Source: Hymenobacter jeollabukensis
GTDB lineage: Bacteria > Bacteroidota > Bacteroidia > Cytophagales > Hymenobacteraceae
Assembly (NCBI RefSeq): GCF_005771675.1
Contig: NZ_VAJM01000002.1
Location: forward strand, 496,001-560,000
DNA length: 64,000 nucleotides
Direction: 5' to 3'
Translations under genes and position numbers: made by a program
Shown here: in pieces, positions 50,640 to 59,267 of the stretch
Layout: each line of letters begins with the position of its first letter
How positions within the stretch are numbered: the stretch's first letter is position 1
The notes under the pieces: generated by a model
Told to the model about the DNA's origin: nothing
The model's database searches: none
What the model saw: the letters and a program-made list of their open reading frames with translations, nothing else

Positions 50640-52028
50640 CTACTTCTTCGGTCGCTCCTTCCACTGCTGGCGGAACGACTTCGGTGCCAGCTTGATGGCG
50701 TCGCGGCGCTTGCTCCAGCCCACTTGGCCCAACAGGCGCTCCAGCACCCAGTTTTTGGCCGCGGTCGGGGCCAGGCTCCAGGTCCAGCGGTGCTTCATGC
50801 CGTAGAGCCAGAGCTTGATGCCGCGCTCCTCATCCTTGTCGTTCAGGTGTTCCCGCACCGACTGCTGCCGGTTGAGCAGCAGGATGTTGTGAATCGGAAT
50901 GCGGACGGGGCACACCGACGAGCAGGCCCCGCACAGGGAGGAGGCGTAGCTCAGGTGCTTGTTTTCCTCGAAGCCGGCCAGGTGCGGGGTGATGATGGAG
51001 CCGATGGGGCCGGAGTAGGTGGTTTCGTAAGTGTGGCCGCCGATGTTCTTGTACACCGGGCACACGTTCAGGCAGGCGCCGCAGCGGATGCACTGCAGGG
51101 CCTCGCGCTTGTCGGGCTGGGCCAGCAGGTTGGTGCGGCCGTTGTCGAGCAGCACCACGTACATTTCGTCGGGGCCGTCTTTTTCCAGCGGCTGGCGCGG
51201 GCCCAGGTACACCGTGTTGTACACCGTCAGCTGCTGGCCGGTGCCGCTGGTGCTCAGCAGGGGCCAGAACAGGTCCAGGTCCTGCAGCGTCGGAATCAGC
51301 TTTTCGATGCCGACGACGGCAATGTGGGTGCGCGGAAAGGTGGCCGAAAGGCGGGCGTTGCCCTCGTTTTCGGTTACGGCCACGCCGCCCACGTCGGCCA
51401 CCAGGAAGTTGCCGCCCGTCACGCCCACTTCGGCCGCGGTGTACTTACCGCGCAGCAGCTTGCGGGCCGTGGCCACCAGCTTCTGCGCGTCGTCGGTCGG
51501 CTCAATGTGCAGGTGCTTGACGAAGATGTCGGCAATGTCCTTTTTGCTCAGGTGCATGGCCGGCGTCACGATGTGGTAGGGCCGCTCCCCGTTGAGCTGC
51601 ACGATGTACTCGCCCAGGTCCGTCTCCACTGATTCCACCCCGTTTTGCTCCAGGAAGTGGTTGAGGTGAATTTCCTCGGTGGTCATGCTCTTGGCCTTCA
51701 CCACGGTGCGGGCCCGCTTGCGCGCCACGATTTTGCCGATTTCCGTCAGGGCCTCTTTAGCATCCTGCGCCCAGATGACCTTGCCGCCGCGCTTGGTGAA
51801 GTTCTCCTCCCACTGCAGCAGGTACTGGTCAAGGTTGTTGACAATCTGTGACTTGCGGTAGGCGGCGCGGGAGCGGGCCAATTCATGGTCGCGGTACCAG
51901 CCCAGGCCGGTCTGCACCGCCGTGTTGTACTTGCCGATGTTGAAGCGAATCTTGCGCCGGTGCTCCAGGTCGAAGGCTTTCGAGTCGGAGTCAGTCAGAA
52001 ATTGCGCAGCTTTACCCGAAGAAATCAT
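50640..52028 (-). CDS. lutB: LutB/YkgF-type iron-sulfur protein of lactate utilisation
   Basis: LutB belongs to the LutABC system that oxidises L-lactate to pyruvate. Two 4Fe-4S motifs, CIRCGACLNVCPVY and CGACSSVCPVRIP, are in the C-terminal third. The N-terminal 200 residues form the LUD-type domain (AVVGIEKLIPTL, NFLVADVGGVAVTENEGNAR). At 462 residues it is the long LutB form. ATG 52028 (MISSGKAAQFLTDSD) is chosen. LutA and LutC were not found next to it, so partners must be elsewhere. It is divergent from the small hypothetical at 52072. Confidence 0.88.
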   Translation of the reverse strand: MISSGKAAQFLTDSDSKAFDLEHRRKIRFNIGKYNTAVQTGLGWYRDHELARSRAAYRKSQIVNNLDQYLLQWEENFTKRGGKVIWAQDAKEALTEIGKIVARKRARTVVKAKSMTTEEIHLNHFLEQNGVESVETDLGEYIVQLNGERPYHIVTPAMHLSKKDIADIFVKHLHIEPTDDAQKLVATARKLLRGKYTAAEVGVTGGNFLVADVGGVAVTENEGNARLSATFPRTHIAVVGIEKLIPTLQDLDLFWPLLSTSGTGQQLTVYNTVYLGPRQPLEKDGPDEMYVVLLDNGRTNLLAQPDKREALQCIRCGACLNVCPVYKNIGGHTYETTYSGPIGSIITPHLAGFEENKHLSYASSLCGACSSVCPVRIPIHNILLLNRQQSVREHLNDKDEERGIKLWLYGMKHRWTWSLAPTAAKNWVLERLLGQVGWSKRRDAIKLAPKSFRQQWKERPKK

Positions 52029-52071
52029 AGAGTCAATTACCTGAAAATGAGCTGCCCCGGCGGCAGAATCT

Positions 52072-52461
52072 ATGGCGCTACCTCGCATTCCCCAGCCGTT
52101 GCCCGCCGCGGGCTTCGCCGTACCGATTGACGGAATTAAGTACCGGGCGCTGCTGCTGGGGTTCTTTCCGGTGCATTCCCACAACAGCCTGAGCCCGCAA
52201 CTGTTGCTCTACCCGACGCACCTCGTCATCAAGGTCATCGGCACCAGTCAGTACGAATATAAGGCCTTGCGGGAAGTCGGGTACCGGCCCGAGCAGTTTC
52301 TGAGCCGCGCCAAAGTCGAGCTACGCTTCACCGACGGCGCCCGGTACTACCTGACGGTGTCGTACCCGAGCGTGGAGCGGCAACTGCTGCAGTTCTTCTA
52401 CGACCTGGAAGCGCCCCTGTCCGGTGCGGCCCTGCGGACCCTGGAGGCGCCGGCCACCTAA
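52072..52461 (+). CDS. Hypothetical protein, 129 aa
   Basis: A small cytoplasmic protein starting MALPRIPQPLPAAGFAVPID, with YRALLLGFFPVHSHNSL, YPTHLVIKVIGTSQYEYKAL, and a C-terminal RYYLTVSYPSVERQLLQFFY. It has no signal peptide and no known domain. It is 43 nt from lutB, so the two are divergent and could share a promoter region. Its TAA stop overlaps by 3 nt the TAG stop of the convergent M28 gene. Confidence 0.7.
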   Translation: MALPRIPQPLPAAGFAVPIDGIKYRALLLGFFPVHSHNSLSPQLLLYPTHLVIKVIGTSQYEYKALREVGYRPEQFLSRAKVELRFTDGARYYLTVSYPSVERQLLQFFYDLEAPLSGAALRTLEAPAT

Positions 52462-54131
52462 GGCTTGTTGGAGTCGACTACCGGGCGCTGGTCCTGGTTG
52501 GCCAGCTCCCAGGCGGTGAAGAAAACCAGCCGGGCGCGGTCGGCCAGCTTGTCGAACTCAATCTTGTCCACGTCGTCGGTGGCCTTGTGGTAGTCCTGGT
52601 GCAGGCCGCTGGTGTAGAAAATGACCGGGATGCCGTGGCGGGCGAAGTTGTAGTGGTCGGAGCGGTAGTACAGCTTCTCCTCGTCCTTGGGGTCGTTGTA
52701 GAAGTAGTCCAGCTTGAGCTTGGCGTACTTGGTATTGGCCGCCTCGCTGAGCGCGTGAAGGCCCGAGCTGAGCTTATCGGAGCCGATGAGGTAGAGGTAG
52801 CGCTCCGAGGCCGAATGACGTTTGTCGGTGCGGCCCACCATGTCGATGTTCAGGTCCGTCACCGTCTGGGCCAGCGGCACCACCGGGTGGCCGGTGTAGA
52901 AGTCGGAGCCAAGCAGGCCGCGCTCCTCGCCGGCGTTGAGCAGGAACAGAATGCTGCGGCGCGGACCGTGCCCTTCAGCCTTGGCCTTGACGAAAGCCTG
53001 GGCCAGCTCCAGCACCGCCGAGGTGCCCGAGCCGTCGTCGTCGGCCCCGTTGTAGATGGTGTCGTGCTGAATGCCTACGTGGTCGTAGTGCGCCGAAATG
53101 ACCACGACTTCGTCCTTTTTGTCGCTGCCTTCCAGCAAACCCAGCACGTTTTCGGAGGCCAGCTCGGTACGCAGCTGCGGCAGGGTAGCCGTGAAGGCGC
53201 GCGGCGTGAAGACGACTTTCGGCGGCTGCTGATTCTGGTACGCCGTCACCACGTACTGCCCCAGCTCCTGCGGACCGATGCCGAGCAGGGCCGCGCCGAG
53301 GTCCAGCGAGGTGAGGTAGGAGCCGATGCCGGTGGGCGGGGCCTCGGTGAGCATGAAGCCGGTGAGCGGCTGGCGCACCGGAGCCGTCAGCTCGTAGCCG
53401 GGCTCACTCAGGGCCTCGCCCATGCTTTCGGCCATGGGGCCAAAAGTCGCGCCGGGCGCGAAGGTTATCATGAAGATGCTGCGGGCGCCTTTGTCGCGGG
53501 CCAGGGCGGCTTTGCGGAAGGTGGAGCTCCACTCCGATTCCTGCTTGGTGCCCGAGAGCAGGTAGTGCCCGCGCCCGTCGGTCGGCTCGCCCTGCAGCAC
53601 GATGAGGTCCTTGCCCTTCACGTCCAGGCCGGCGTAGTCACTGTACTTGTCGGTTTCGATGCCGAAGCCGAGGAACACCGGCTCGGCCTTGGTTTCGGTG
53701 CGGAAAGGGGAGGGGCCGAAGCCCACGAAGTCGCGGCCGGCCTGGAAGGTCTGCGGGCCCACGCGCAGCTGCCCGGGCCCATCCGGGGCGTAGCGCACCA
53801 GCCCGAACGGCTGCAGGTAGGGGCTCACTCCACCCGGCACCGGCCCGGTCAGCCCCAGCTCCCTGAAGCGGGCCGCGAGGTAGTCGGCGGCCATTTTCTG
53901 GCCCTTCTCCCCGGTAGCGCGGCCTTCGTAGGCATCCGAGGCCAAAATGCCGAGGTGCTGGCGCAGGTCGGCGGCGGTGATGGTGCCGGCGTAGGTGACG
54001 GCCGCGTCGTCGGCTGCCGGGGCGGCGGCGCTGGTTTTGGTCTTGACTTTAACCTTGCCCTGGGCCTGGGCCGAGAAGCTGCTAAGCCCGACGCTGCCGG
54101 CCAGCAGCAGCGTCAGAAAGGAAATTCGCAT
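52458..54131 (-). CDS. M28 family zinc peptidase, tandem copy 1
   Basis: The signal peptide MRISFLTLLLAGSVGLSSFS is followed by a Lys-rich linker (KVKVKTKTSAAAPA). The N-terminal part has DLRQHLGILASDAYEGRATG, then a PA-like insert. The M28 zinc site shows SAHYDHVGI, YNGADDDGSGT, LNAGEERGLLGSDFY, DLNIDMVGRTD and YRSDHYNFARHGIPV. At 557 residues it is a full-length secreted aminopeptidase-like enzyme. Compared with the other two copies it is the most divergent (GHHPV-type segments and a different mid region). It ends, like them, in VVDSNKP. Substrate is not known. It is at the downstream end of the three-gene array. Confidence 0.93.
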   Translation of the reverse strand: MRISFLTLLLAGSVGLSSFSAQAQGKVKVKTKTSAAAPAADDAAVTYAGTITAADLRQHLGILASDAYEGRATGEKGQKMAADYLAARFRELGLTGPVPGGVSPYLQPFGLVRYAPDGPGQLRVGPQTFQAGRDFVGFGPSPFRTETKAEPVFLGFGIETDKYSDYAGLDVKGKDLIVLQGEPTDGRGHYLLSGTKQESEWSSTFRKAALARDKGARSIFMITFAPGATFGPMAESMGEALSEPGYELTAPVRQPLTGFMLTEAPPTGIGSYLTSLDLGAALLGIGPQELGQYVVTAYQNQQPPKVVFTPRAFTATLPQLRTELASENVLGLLEGSDKKDEVVVISAHYDHVGIQHDTIYNGADDDGSGTSAVLELAQAFVKAKAEGHGPRRSILFLLNAGEERGLLGSDFYTGHPVVPLAQTVTDLNIDMVGRTDKRHSASERYLYLIGSDKLSSGLHALSEAANTKYAKLKLDYFYNDPKDEEKLYYRSDHYNFARHGIPVIFYTSGLHQDYHKATDDVDKIEFDKLADRARLVFFTAWELANQDQRPVVDSNKP

Positions 54132-54150
54132 ACGAAGGGACTATACGCTC

Positions 54151-54192
54151 AAATGGCTGGCTGTTCTGAGTCGGCAGAACAGCCAGCCATTT
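54151..54192 (-). repeat. Palindromic hairpin between M28 copies 1 and 2 (element E)
   Basis: An 18-bp perfect stem (54151-54168 with 54175-54192) AAATGGCTGGCTGTTCTG around a 6-nt loop, followed by AACAATTTGGCAATTTAAC direct repeats. A diverged copy is at 55922-55962. It lies just after the stop of copy 2. Confidence 0.85.
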
Positions 54193-54218
54193 AACAATTT
54201 GGCAATTTAACAATTCCC

Positions 54219-55862
54219 CTACGGCTTGTTGGAGTCGACCACGATGCGGTTGTCGCGGTTCACCAGCTCCCAGGCGGTGTGAAACACCAGCTGGTCACGC
54301 TTGGCCATCAGCGGAAACTCGATTTTGTCGATGTCGTCGGTGGGCTGGTGGTAGTCGGCATGGTCGCCGGTGGTGTAGAAGATGACCGGTACCTTGTGCT
54401 TGGCGAAGTTGTAGTGGTCGGAGCGGTAGTACACGCGCTCCGGGTCGTTGGGGTCGTTGTAGCGGTAGCCCAGGTCGAGCTGAGTGTACTTCCGGTTGGC
54501 TTCCTCGTTGATGGCGTGCAGCTCCGAGCTGAGCTTATCGGAGCCCACCAGCTCCACGTACTGGTCGCCGGCCTTGTGCTTGTCGTCGTAGCGGCCCACC
54601 ATGTCCATGTTCAGGTCGGCAATGGTCTGGGTGAGCGGAATGACGGGGTTATCGGTGTAGTACTCCGAGCCGAACAGGCCTTCTTCCTCGCCGGTCACCG
54701 TCAGAAACAGCATGCTGCGGCGCGGGCCGTGGCCCTCGGCCTTGGCCTTGACGAAAGCCTCGGCCAGCTCAATCACCGACACCGTGCCCGAGCCGTCGTC
54801 GTCGGCACCGTTGTACACCTTGCCGTCCTTGATGCCCAGGTGGTCGTAGTGCGCCGACAGCACCAGCACCTCGTCTTTCTTATCCGAGCCTTCGAGCAGG
54901 CCCATCACGTTTTCGGTGGCGAAGGTGTCGGTCTTGCGCGGGTTGCGCAGGGTCAAGGTAGCGGGCTTGAAGGGCGACTTCACCGGCTGCCCGGCGGCGG
55001 CCACCGCCGCCTGGTACTTGGCCAGCCCGTCGGCCGAGGTGCGCAGCAGCTCGTAGCCCACCGCCGGCGACACCGTGAACGAGGCGGCGCGGGCCGGGCC
55101 CTGCTTGCCCGGGAAATTCAGGCGCGGCTGGTTCAGGAAGGGCTTGATGCGCGTCAGCAGCTGCGTGAACTTCTCCGCGTCGGGGCTGATGACGATGATG
55201 GAGCGCGGGTTTTTGCGCATGGCCAACGACTCCTTGGCGCGCCCTTCACCCCACTTGCTGGGCTTGCCGTCTTTGCCCAGCAAGGGCTTGCCGTCCTTCA
55301 GCGGCTCCCCGCCCAGGATGATGAGGTCCTTGCCGGCCACGTCGAGGCCGGCGTAGTCGTTGTAGCCTTCCTGCTCGATGCCGTAGCCCACGAACACCGG
55401 CTCCACCACCGTCGGCTGCGCGAAGGCGGCGCTGCCGCCCACGTAGTAGTCCTCCAGCGGCTTGAAGCTGCGCTTGCCCACCTGCAGCAGCATCTGGTCG
55501 TAGGCCCAGGTGCTGCGCTCCATCGTAAAGTGCTGGATGTAGGGGTTGTCGGAGTTCTGCACCGGCCCGACGAGCCCCAGCGCCTTGAACTGCAGGGCAA
55601 TGTACTCGGCGGCCATCTTCTGGCCTTTCTGGCCGGTTTCGCGGCCCTCGTACTCGTCGGAGGCCAGCACCGTGAGGTGCTTGCGCAGGTCTTCGGGCGT
55701 GATGGTGCTGGCGTAGGTCACCGACCAATCAGTAGGCGCGGCCGCAGCGGCCGGGGCCTGCTCGGTCTTGGTCTTGACTTTCACCTTGGCTTTCTGGGCC
55801 AGGGCGGGCGCGCTGCCGACGGCCAGGGCCGCCAGCAGCAGGGGGAGAAACGGTTTGGGCAT
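54219..55862 (-). CDS. M28 family zinc peptidase, tandem copy 2
   Basis: Signal peptide MPKPFLPLLLAALAVGSAPA, then KVKVKTKTEQAPAAAA. It has DLRKHLTVLASDEYEGRETG, FKALGLVGPVQNSDNPYIQH, SAHYDHLGI, YNGADDDGSGT, VTGEEEGLFGSEYY, DLNMDMVGRYD and YRSDHYNFAKHKVPV. The metal-binding residues are complete. It is clearly closer to copy 3 than to copy 1 in the N-terminal segment. At 547 residues it ends RIVVDSNKP, identical to copy 3. A tandem duplication is inferred because the intervening hairpin is duplicated too. Confidence 0.93.
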   Translation of the reverse strand: MPKPFLPLLLAALAVGSAPALAQKAKVKVKTKTEQAPAAAAAPTDWSVTYASTITPEDLRKHLTVLASDEYEGRETGQKGQKMAAEYIALQFKALGLVGPVQNSDNPYIQHFTMERSTWAYDQMLLQVGKRSFKPLEDYYVGGSAAFAQPTVVEPVFVGYGIEQEGYNDYAGLDVAGKDLIILGGEPLKDGKPLLGKDGKPSKWGEGRAKESLAMRKNPRSIIVISPDAEKFTQLLTRIKPFLNQPRLNFPGKQGPARAASFTVSPAVGYELLRTSADGLAKYQAAVAAAGQPVKSPFKPATLTLRNPRKTDTFATENVMGLLEGSDKKDEVLVLSAHYDHLGIKDGKVYNGADDDGSGTVSVIELAEAFVKAKAEGHGPRRSMLFLTVTGEEEGLFGSEYYTDNPVIPLTQTIADLNMDMVGRYDDKHKAGDQYVELVGSDKLSSELHAINEEANRKYTQLDLGYRYNDPNDPERVYYRSDHYNFAKHKVPVIFYTTGDHADYHQPTDDIDKIEFPLMAKRDQLVFHTAWELVNRDNRIVVDSNKP

Positions 55863-55921
55863 GAATGCGAAGCGGGGTAAGCGAGGTGCTGGTTGTGGGA
55901 GAGAGAAAGGGCAAAACGGAC

Positions 55922-55962
55922 AAATGGCCGGCGGTTCTGCTAACCAGAACGACCAGCCATTT
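55922..55962 (-). repeat. Palindromic hairpin between M28 copies 2 and 3 (element F)
   Basis: Arms 55922-55939 and 55945-55962 are related to element E (AAATGGCCGGCGGTTCTG against CAGAACGACCAGCCATTT) with a few mismatches and a 5-nt loop. Its place just after the stop of copy 3 parallels that of element E after copy 2. Confidence 0.75.
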
Positions 55963-55986
55963 AGCCAGCGGTAAGTTACGCGTCCG

Positions 55987-57666
55987 TTACGGCTTATTCG
56001 AGTCGACTACGATGCGGTTTTCGCGGTTGGCCAGGTCCCAGGCCGAGTAGTACACCAGGCGGGCGCGCTTCTCCATCTTCGGAAACTCAATCTTGTCCAC
56101 CTCGTCCTTGGGGCCGTGGTAGTCGGCGTGCACGCCGTTGAAGAAGAAGGCCACCGGGATTTTGTGCTTGGCGAAGTTGTAGTGGTCCGAGCGGTAGTAG
56201 AAGCGGTTCGGGTCCTGCGGGTCGTTGAAGCGGTAGTCCAGGTCGATGGGGCCGTACTGCTTGTTGGCGTTTTCCACGATGTTATACAGCTCCGAGGAGA
56301 GCTTGTCCGAGCCGATGACGTACACGTAGTCGGGCTTGCCCTCGTGCTCCTTGTCGGTGCGGCCCACCATGTCGATGTTCAGGTCGGCAATGGTGCGCTC
56401 CAGCGGAAACACGGGGTGGTCGGTGTAGTACTCCGAGCCCAGCAGGCCCTTCTCTTCGCCCGTCACCGTCAGGAACAGGATGCTGCGGCGCGGGCCGTGC
56501 CCGGCGGCTTTGGCCTGGGTAAAGGCTTCCGCCATTTCCAGCACTGACACCGTGCCCGAGCCGTCGTCGTCGGCGCCGTTGTGCACCTCCCCGCTGATGA
56601 TGCCGATGTGGTCGTAGTGCGCCGACACCACCAGGATTTCATCCTTCTTGTCGGTGCCTTCGAGGAAGCCCAGCACGTTTTCGGTGGTGAACTGCTCGCG
56701 CTTCTTGGGCGCCGTGACGACCACGGAAGCCGGCTTAAACGAGCTGGCCGGCTTGCCCGCCGCCGCGGCCGTGCGGTACTTGCCCAGGGCCGCCTCATTG
56801 GTGCCCAGCAGCTTCAGGCCCACCGCCGGCGACACGAAGAGCGTGGCCGCGCGGCTTTCCTTTTTGTCCATAAAGCTGATGCTGGGCCGGCCCAGGTAGG
56901 GCGTCAGCCGCGACAGGGCTTTGTCGAAGTCGTCCTTGCTGGCCGCCACGAAGAACACCGAGCGGGCCCCTTTCTGGGTGGCCAGCGCCGATTTGGCGCG
57001 GTAGTCGTTGCCCCATTTGGTCGGCTTTTCGTCTTTGCTGAGCGTGGGCTTGCCGTCCTTCATCGGCTCCCCCAGCAGCACCACCACATCCTTGCCCTTC
57101 ACGTCGAGGCCGGCGTAGTCGTTGTAGCCTTCCTGTTCGATGCCGTAGCCCACGAACACCGGCTGCAGCGTGGTGGCCTGGTCGAAGGGCGAGTTGCCGG
57201 CGGCGTAGAAGTCCTTCATCCACTGGAAGCTCTGCCCGCCCACTTTCAGCGTGCCGGTGCCCGCCCAGGTGCTGCGCTCCATAGTGAAGTGCTGCAGGTA
57301 GGGGTTATCGGAGCCTTGCACCGGGCCCACCAGGCCCAGCTCCTTGAAGCGGTTGGCAATGTAGTCGGCGGCCATTTTCTGGCCCTTCTCGCCGGTTTCG
57401 CGGCCCTCGTATTCGTCCGAAGCCAGCACGGTGAGGTGCTTGCGCAGGTCGGCCTGGGTGATGCCCTCGGCGTAGGTGCGGGCATTATCGATGGGCACCG
57501 GGGCCTGCTTGGTGGGAGCCGGGGCAGCCGGGGCGGTTTCGGGCATGGCCGCGGCCTCAATTTTGGCCTTGCGCTTGACCTTTACTTTCTGCTTGGCGTC
57601 CTGGGCCACGGCCGGGCTGGCCAGCAGCACCGCGGCCAGCAGCACCGGCATTAGTTTATACGACAT
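55987..57666 (-). CDS. M28 family zinc peptidase, tandem copy 3
   Basis: Signal peptide MSYKLMPVLLAAVLLASPAV, then KQKVKVKRKAKIEAAAM. It has DLRKHLTVLASDEYEGRETG, SAHYDHIGI, NGADDDGSGTVSVLEMA, VTGEEKGLLGSEYY, DLNIDMVGRTD and YRSDHYNFAKHKIPVAFFFN. All zinc ligands are present. At 559 residues, it is the first gene of the array in the transcription direction. Functional differences between the three are not predictable; changes are clustered in the PA-like insert and the linker. The start ATG at 57666 is clear. Confidence 0.93.
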   Translation of the reverse strand: MSYKLMPVLLAAVLLASPAVAQDAKQKVKVKRKAKIEAAAMPETAPAAPAPTKQAPVPIDNARTYAEGITQADLRKHLTVLASDEYEGRETGEKGQKMAADYIANRFKELGLVGPVQGSDNPYLQHFTMERSTWAGTGTLKVGGQSFQWMKDFYAAGNSPFDQATTLQPVFVGYGIEQEGYNDYAGLDVKGKDVVVLLGEPMKDGKPTLSKDEKPTKWGNDYRAKSALATQKGARSVFFVAASKDDFDKALSRLTPYLGRPSISFMDKKESRAATLFVSPAVGLKLLGTNEAALGKYRTAAAAGKPASSFKPASVVVTAPKKREQFTTENVLGFLEGTDKKDEILVVSAHYDHIGIISGEVHNGADDDGSGTVSVLEMAEAFTQAKAAGHGPRRSILFLTVTGEEKGLLGSEYYTDHPVFPLERTIADLNIDMVGRTDKEHEGKPDYVYVIGSDKLSSELYNIVENANKQYGPIDLDYRFNDPQDPNRFYYRSDHYNFAKHKIPVAFFFNGVHADYHGPKDEVDKIEFPKMEKRARLVYYSAWDLANRENRIVVDSNKP

Positions 57667-57775
57667 GGGGAGAGGGAGTGAGGATGCCGCCCGAGCAGGC
57701 GGCCGGGGTTTTGGTGAGGGGAATGGAGTGAGGTAGCGGCAAAGACGGCCGCGCCCGCCGAGGGTTGCGGACGAT

Positions 57776-57849
57776 GTAGCGCGAACTTTTAGTTCGCGTT
57801 GCCCAGAACGTAACCGCGCGGGAATACGCGAACTGAAAGTTCGCGCTAC
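57776..57849. repeat. Pair of inverted REP palindromes with GTAG heads (REP family 3)
   Basis: GTAG at 57776-57779 precedes stem CGCGAACT (57780-57787 with 57791-57798). The second copy (57827-57834 with 57838-57845) is inverted and its GTAG lies on the minus strand at 57846-57849, overlapping the TAG stop of ispF (57848-57846). It is a BIME-like unit of a sequence unrelated to family 1. Confidence 0.8.
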
Positions 57850-58325
57850 ATCCGCGTGATGAGTACCGCCGCGTAAGCCGCCACGCCCTCACGCCGGCCC
57901 ACAAAGCCCAGCTTTTCGGTGGTCGTGGCTTTGATGCTCACGTCGTCGATATCGATGCCCATGACCTCGGCCAGTACGCGCTGCATCTCGGGAATGTGCG
58001 GGTTCACCTTGGGCGCCTCCAGGCAGATGGTCGAGTCGATGTTGCCGATCTGGTAGCCCCGCTCGCGCAGCAGGCGCGTCACCTCCGCCAGCAGCCGCTT
58101 GCTGTCGATGCCCTTGTACTGCGGGTCGGTGTCGGGGAAGTGGAAGCCGATGTCGCGCAGGTTGGCCGCGCCCAGCAAGGCGTCGCAGATGACGTGGATG
58201 AGCACGTCGGCATCGGAGTGGCCGAGGGCGCCGTGGGTGTGCGGCACCTGAATGCCGCCGAGCCAGAACGGCAGGCCTTCCTGGAGCTGGTGAACGTCGT
58301 AGCCGAAGCCGGTACGGATGCGCAT
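57846..58325 (-). CDS. ispF: 2-C-methyl-D-erythritol 2,4-cyclodiphosphate synthase
   Basis: The enzyme of the MEP isoprenoid pathway is 159 residues. Metal ligands are Asp10 and His12 in GFGYDVHQL, with a further His in ALGHSDADVLIHVICDALLG. KATTTEKLGFVGRREG is the other signature. ATG 58325 (MRIRTGFGYDVHQ) is chosen over an upstream extension. The last codon plus stop (ATG TAG) lies at a REP palindrome, whose GTAG includes the stop. Other MEP genes are not near. Confidence 0.96.
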   Translation of the reverse strand: MRIRTGFGYDVHQLQEGLPFWLGGIQVPHTHGALGHSDADVLIHVICDALLGAANLRDIGFHFPDTDPQYKGIDSKRLLAEVTRLLRERGYQIGNIDSTICLEAPKVNPHIPEMQRVLAEVMGIDIDDVSIKATTTEKLGFVGRREGVAAYAAVLITRM

Positions 58326-58570
58326 GGGCAAAATGGTGATGTTGTGAAGTGGTGAAATGGTGAGTGGGCCACCGAGGCGCAAGGTACGACGAGGGGGAAA
58401 AGAACCTCGGCCTCGGCTCTGCCTAGGATTGTGGGCTGAGCGAGGCTGTCAGGCCCCGGTGATAAAAATTCATCTTCTCCGATAAAGTATTTCCGCGCCG
58501 GCCGCGTCTGCCCGCGCACAGCTGTTTCGGGAACCAAGCCTCACATGATTATGTCAGCAAAAAAACTGAT

Positions 58571-58598
58571 GGAAACTTTGGATTCACTGAAAGTTTCC
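58571..58598. promoter_or_regulatory. Palindromic operator at the tetR promoter
   Basis: Perfect 9-bp half-sites GGAAACTTT (58571-58579) and AAAGTTTCC (58590-58598), separated by 10 nt. The left half-site overlaps the TTTG (-33) element. This is a typical placement for a TetR autoregulatory operator. Confidence 0.75.
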
Positions 58599-58610
58599 GT
58601 TGTACCTTTG
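58577..58610 (+). promoter_or_regulatory. Promoter of the tetR-efflux operon
   Basis: TTTG at 58577-58580, a 22-nt spacer, and TACCTTTG at 58603-58610. The -7 box ends 10 nt before the ATG of tetR, so the leader is very short or absent. Confidence 0.72.
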
Positions 58611-58620
58611 TGGCGTGAGT

Positions 58621-59235
58621 ATGGAAATCAAGGACCGGATTCTGCTGACCGCCGTCGAGCTGTTTATGCGCAACGGTATCCGCAGCGTTTCGATGGACGA
58701 CATTGCCGCCCAGCTCGGCATGTCGAAAAAGACCCTCTACAAGTGGTTCGATAACAAAGACCAGATCGTGCTAGCCACCATGCAGCAGCACCTCTGCAAA
58801 GAGGAATCGGACTGCGAAATGGTGTTTGCCGCCGGCGCCAACGCGCTGGAGGAGAGCTACAACCTGATGCAGTGGCACAAGACCATGCTCTCGGGCATCA
58901 ACCCGAGCATCTTCCACGAGCTGCAGAAGTACTACCCCGAAGCCTGGGCGCTGTTTGAGCAGCACAAGAACACCTTCATCTTGCGCAAAATCATCGAAAA
59001 CCTGCGCCGGGGCATCGAAGAAGGCCTGTTCCGCCCCGACCTCGACGTGGAAGTACTGGCCCGGCTGAAGCTGGCCGAAATCGAGCTGATGTTCGACGCC
59101 CGCGTATTCCCGACCCGGCAATTCGAGCTGCAGCGCCTGCACACGGTCACCGTCGAGCATTTTCTCTACGGCATCTGCACCCTGAAGGGGCACCGCCTCA
59201 TCAACGAGTACCGTCAGCTGACGGAAGCTGAATAA
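58621..59235 (+). CDS. TetR/AcrR family transcriptional regulator
   Basis: The 204-residue protein starts MEIKDRILLTAVELFMRNGI, followed by the helix-turn-helix SVSMDDIAAQLGMSKKTLYK and WFDNKDQI, the standard TetR DNA-binding domain. The C-terminal two-thirds form a ligand-binding helical domain. ATG 58621 is used; a GTG at 58615 is also possible. Its start lies beside a perfect palindrome, suggesting autoregulation and control of the efflux genes after it. The inducer is not known. Confidence 0.92.
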   Translation: MEIKDRILLTAVELFMRNGIRSVSMDDIAAQLGMSKKTLYKWFDNKDQIVLATMQQHLCKEESDCEMVFAAGANALEESYNLMQWHKTMLSGINPSIFHELQKYYPEAWALFEQHKNTFILRKIIENLRRGIEEGLFRPDLDVEVLARLKLAEIELMFDARVFPTRQFELQRLHTVTVEHFLYGICTLKGHRLINEYRQLTEAE

Positions 59236-59267
59236 ACCACCAACCCGCTCTCACCATTCGTTTCGCT

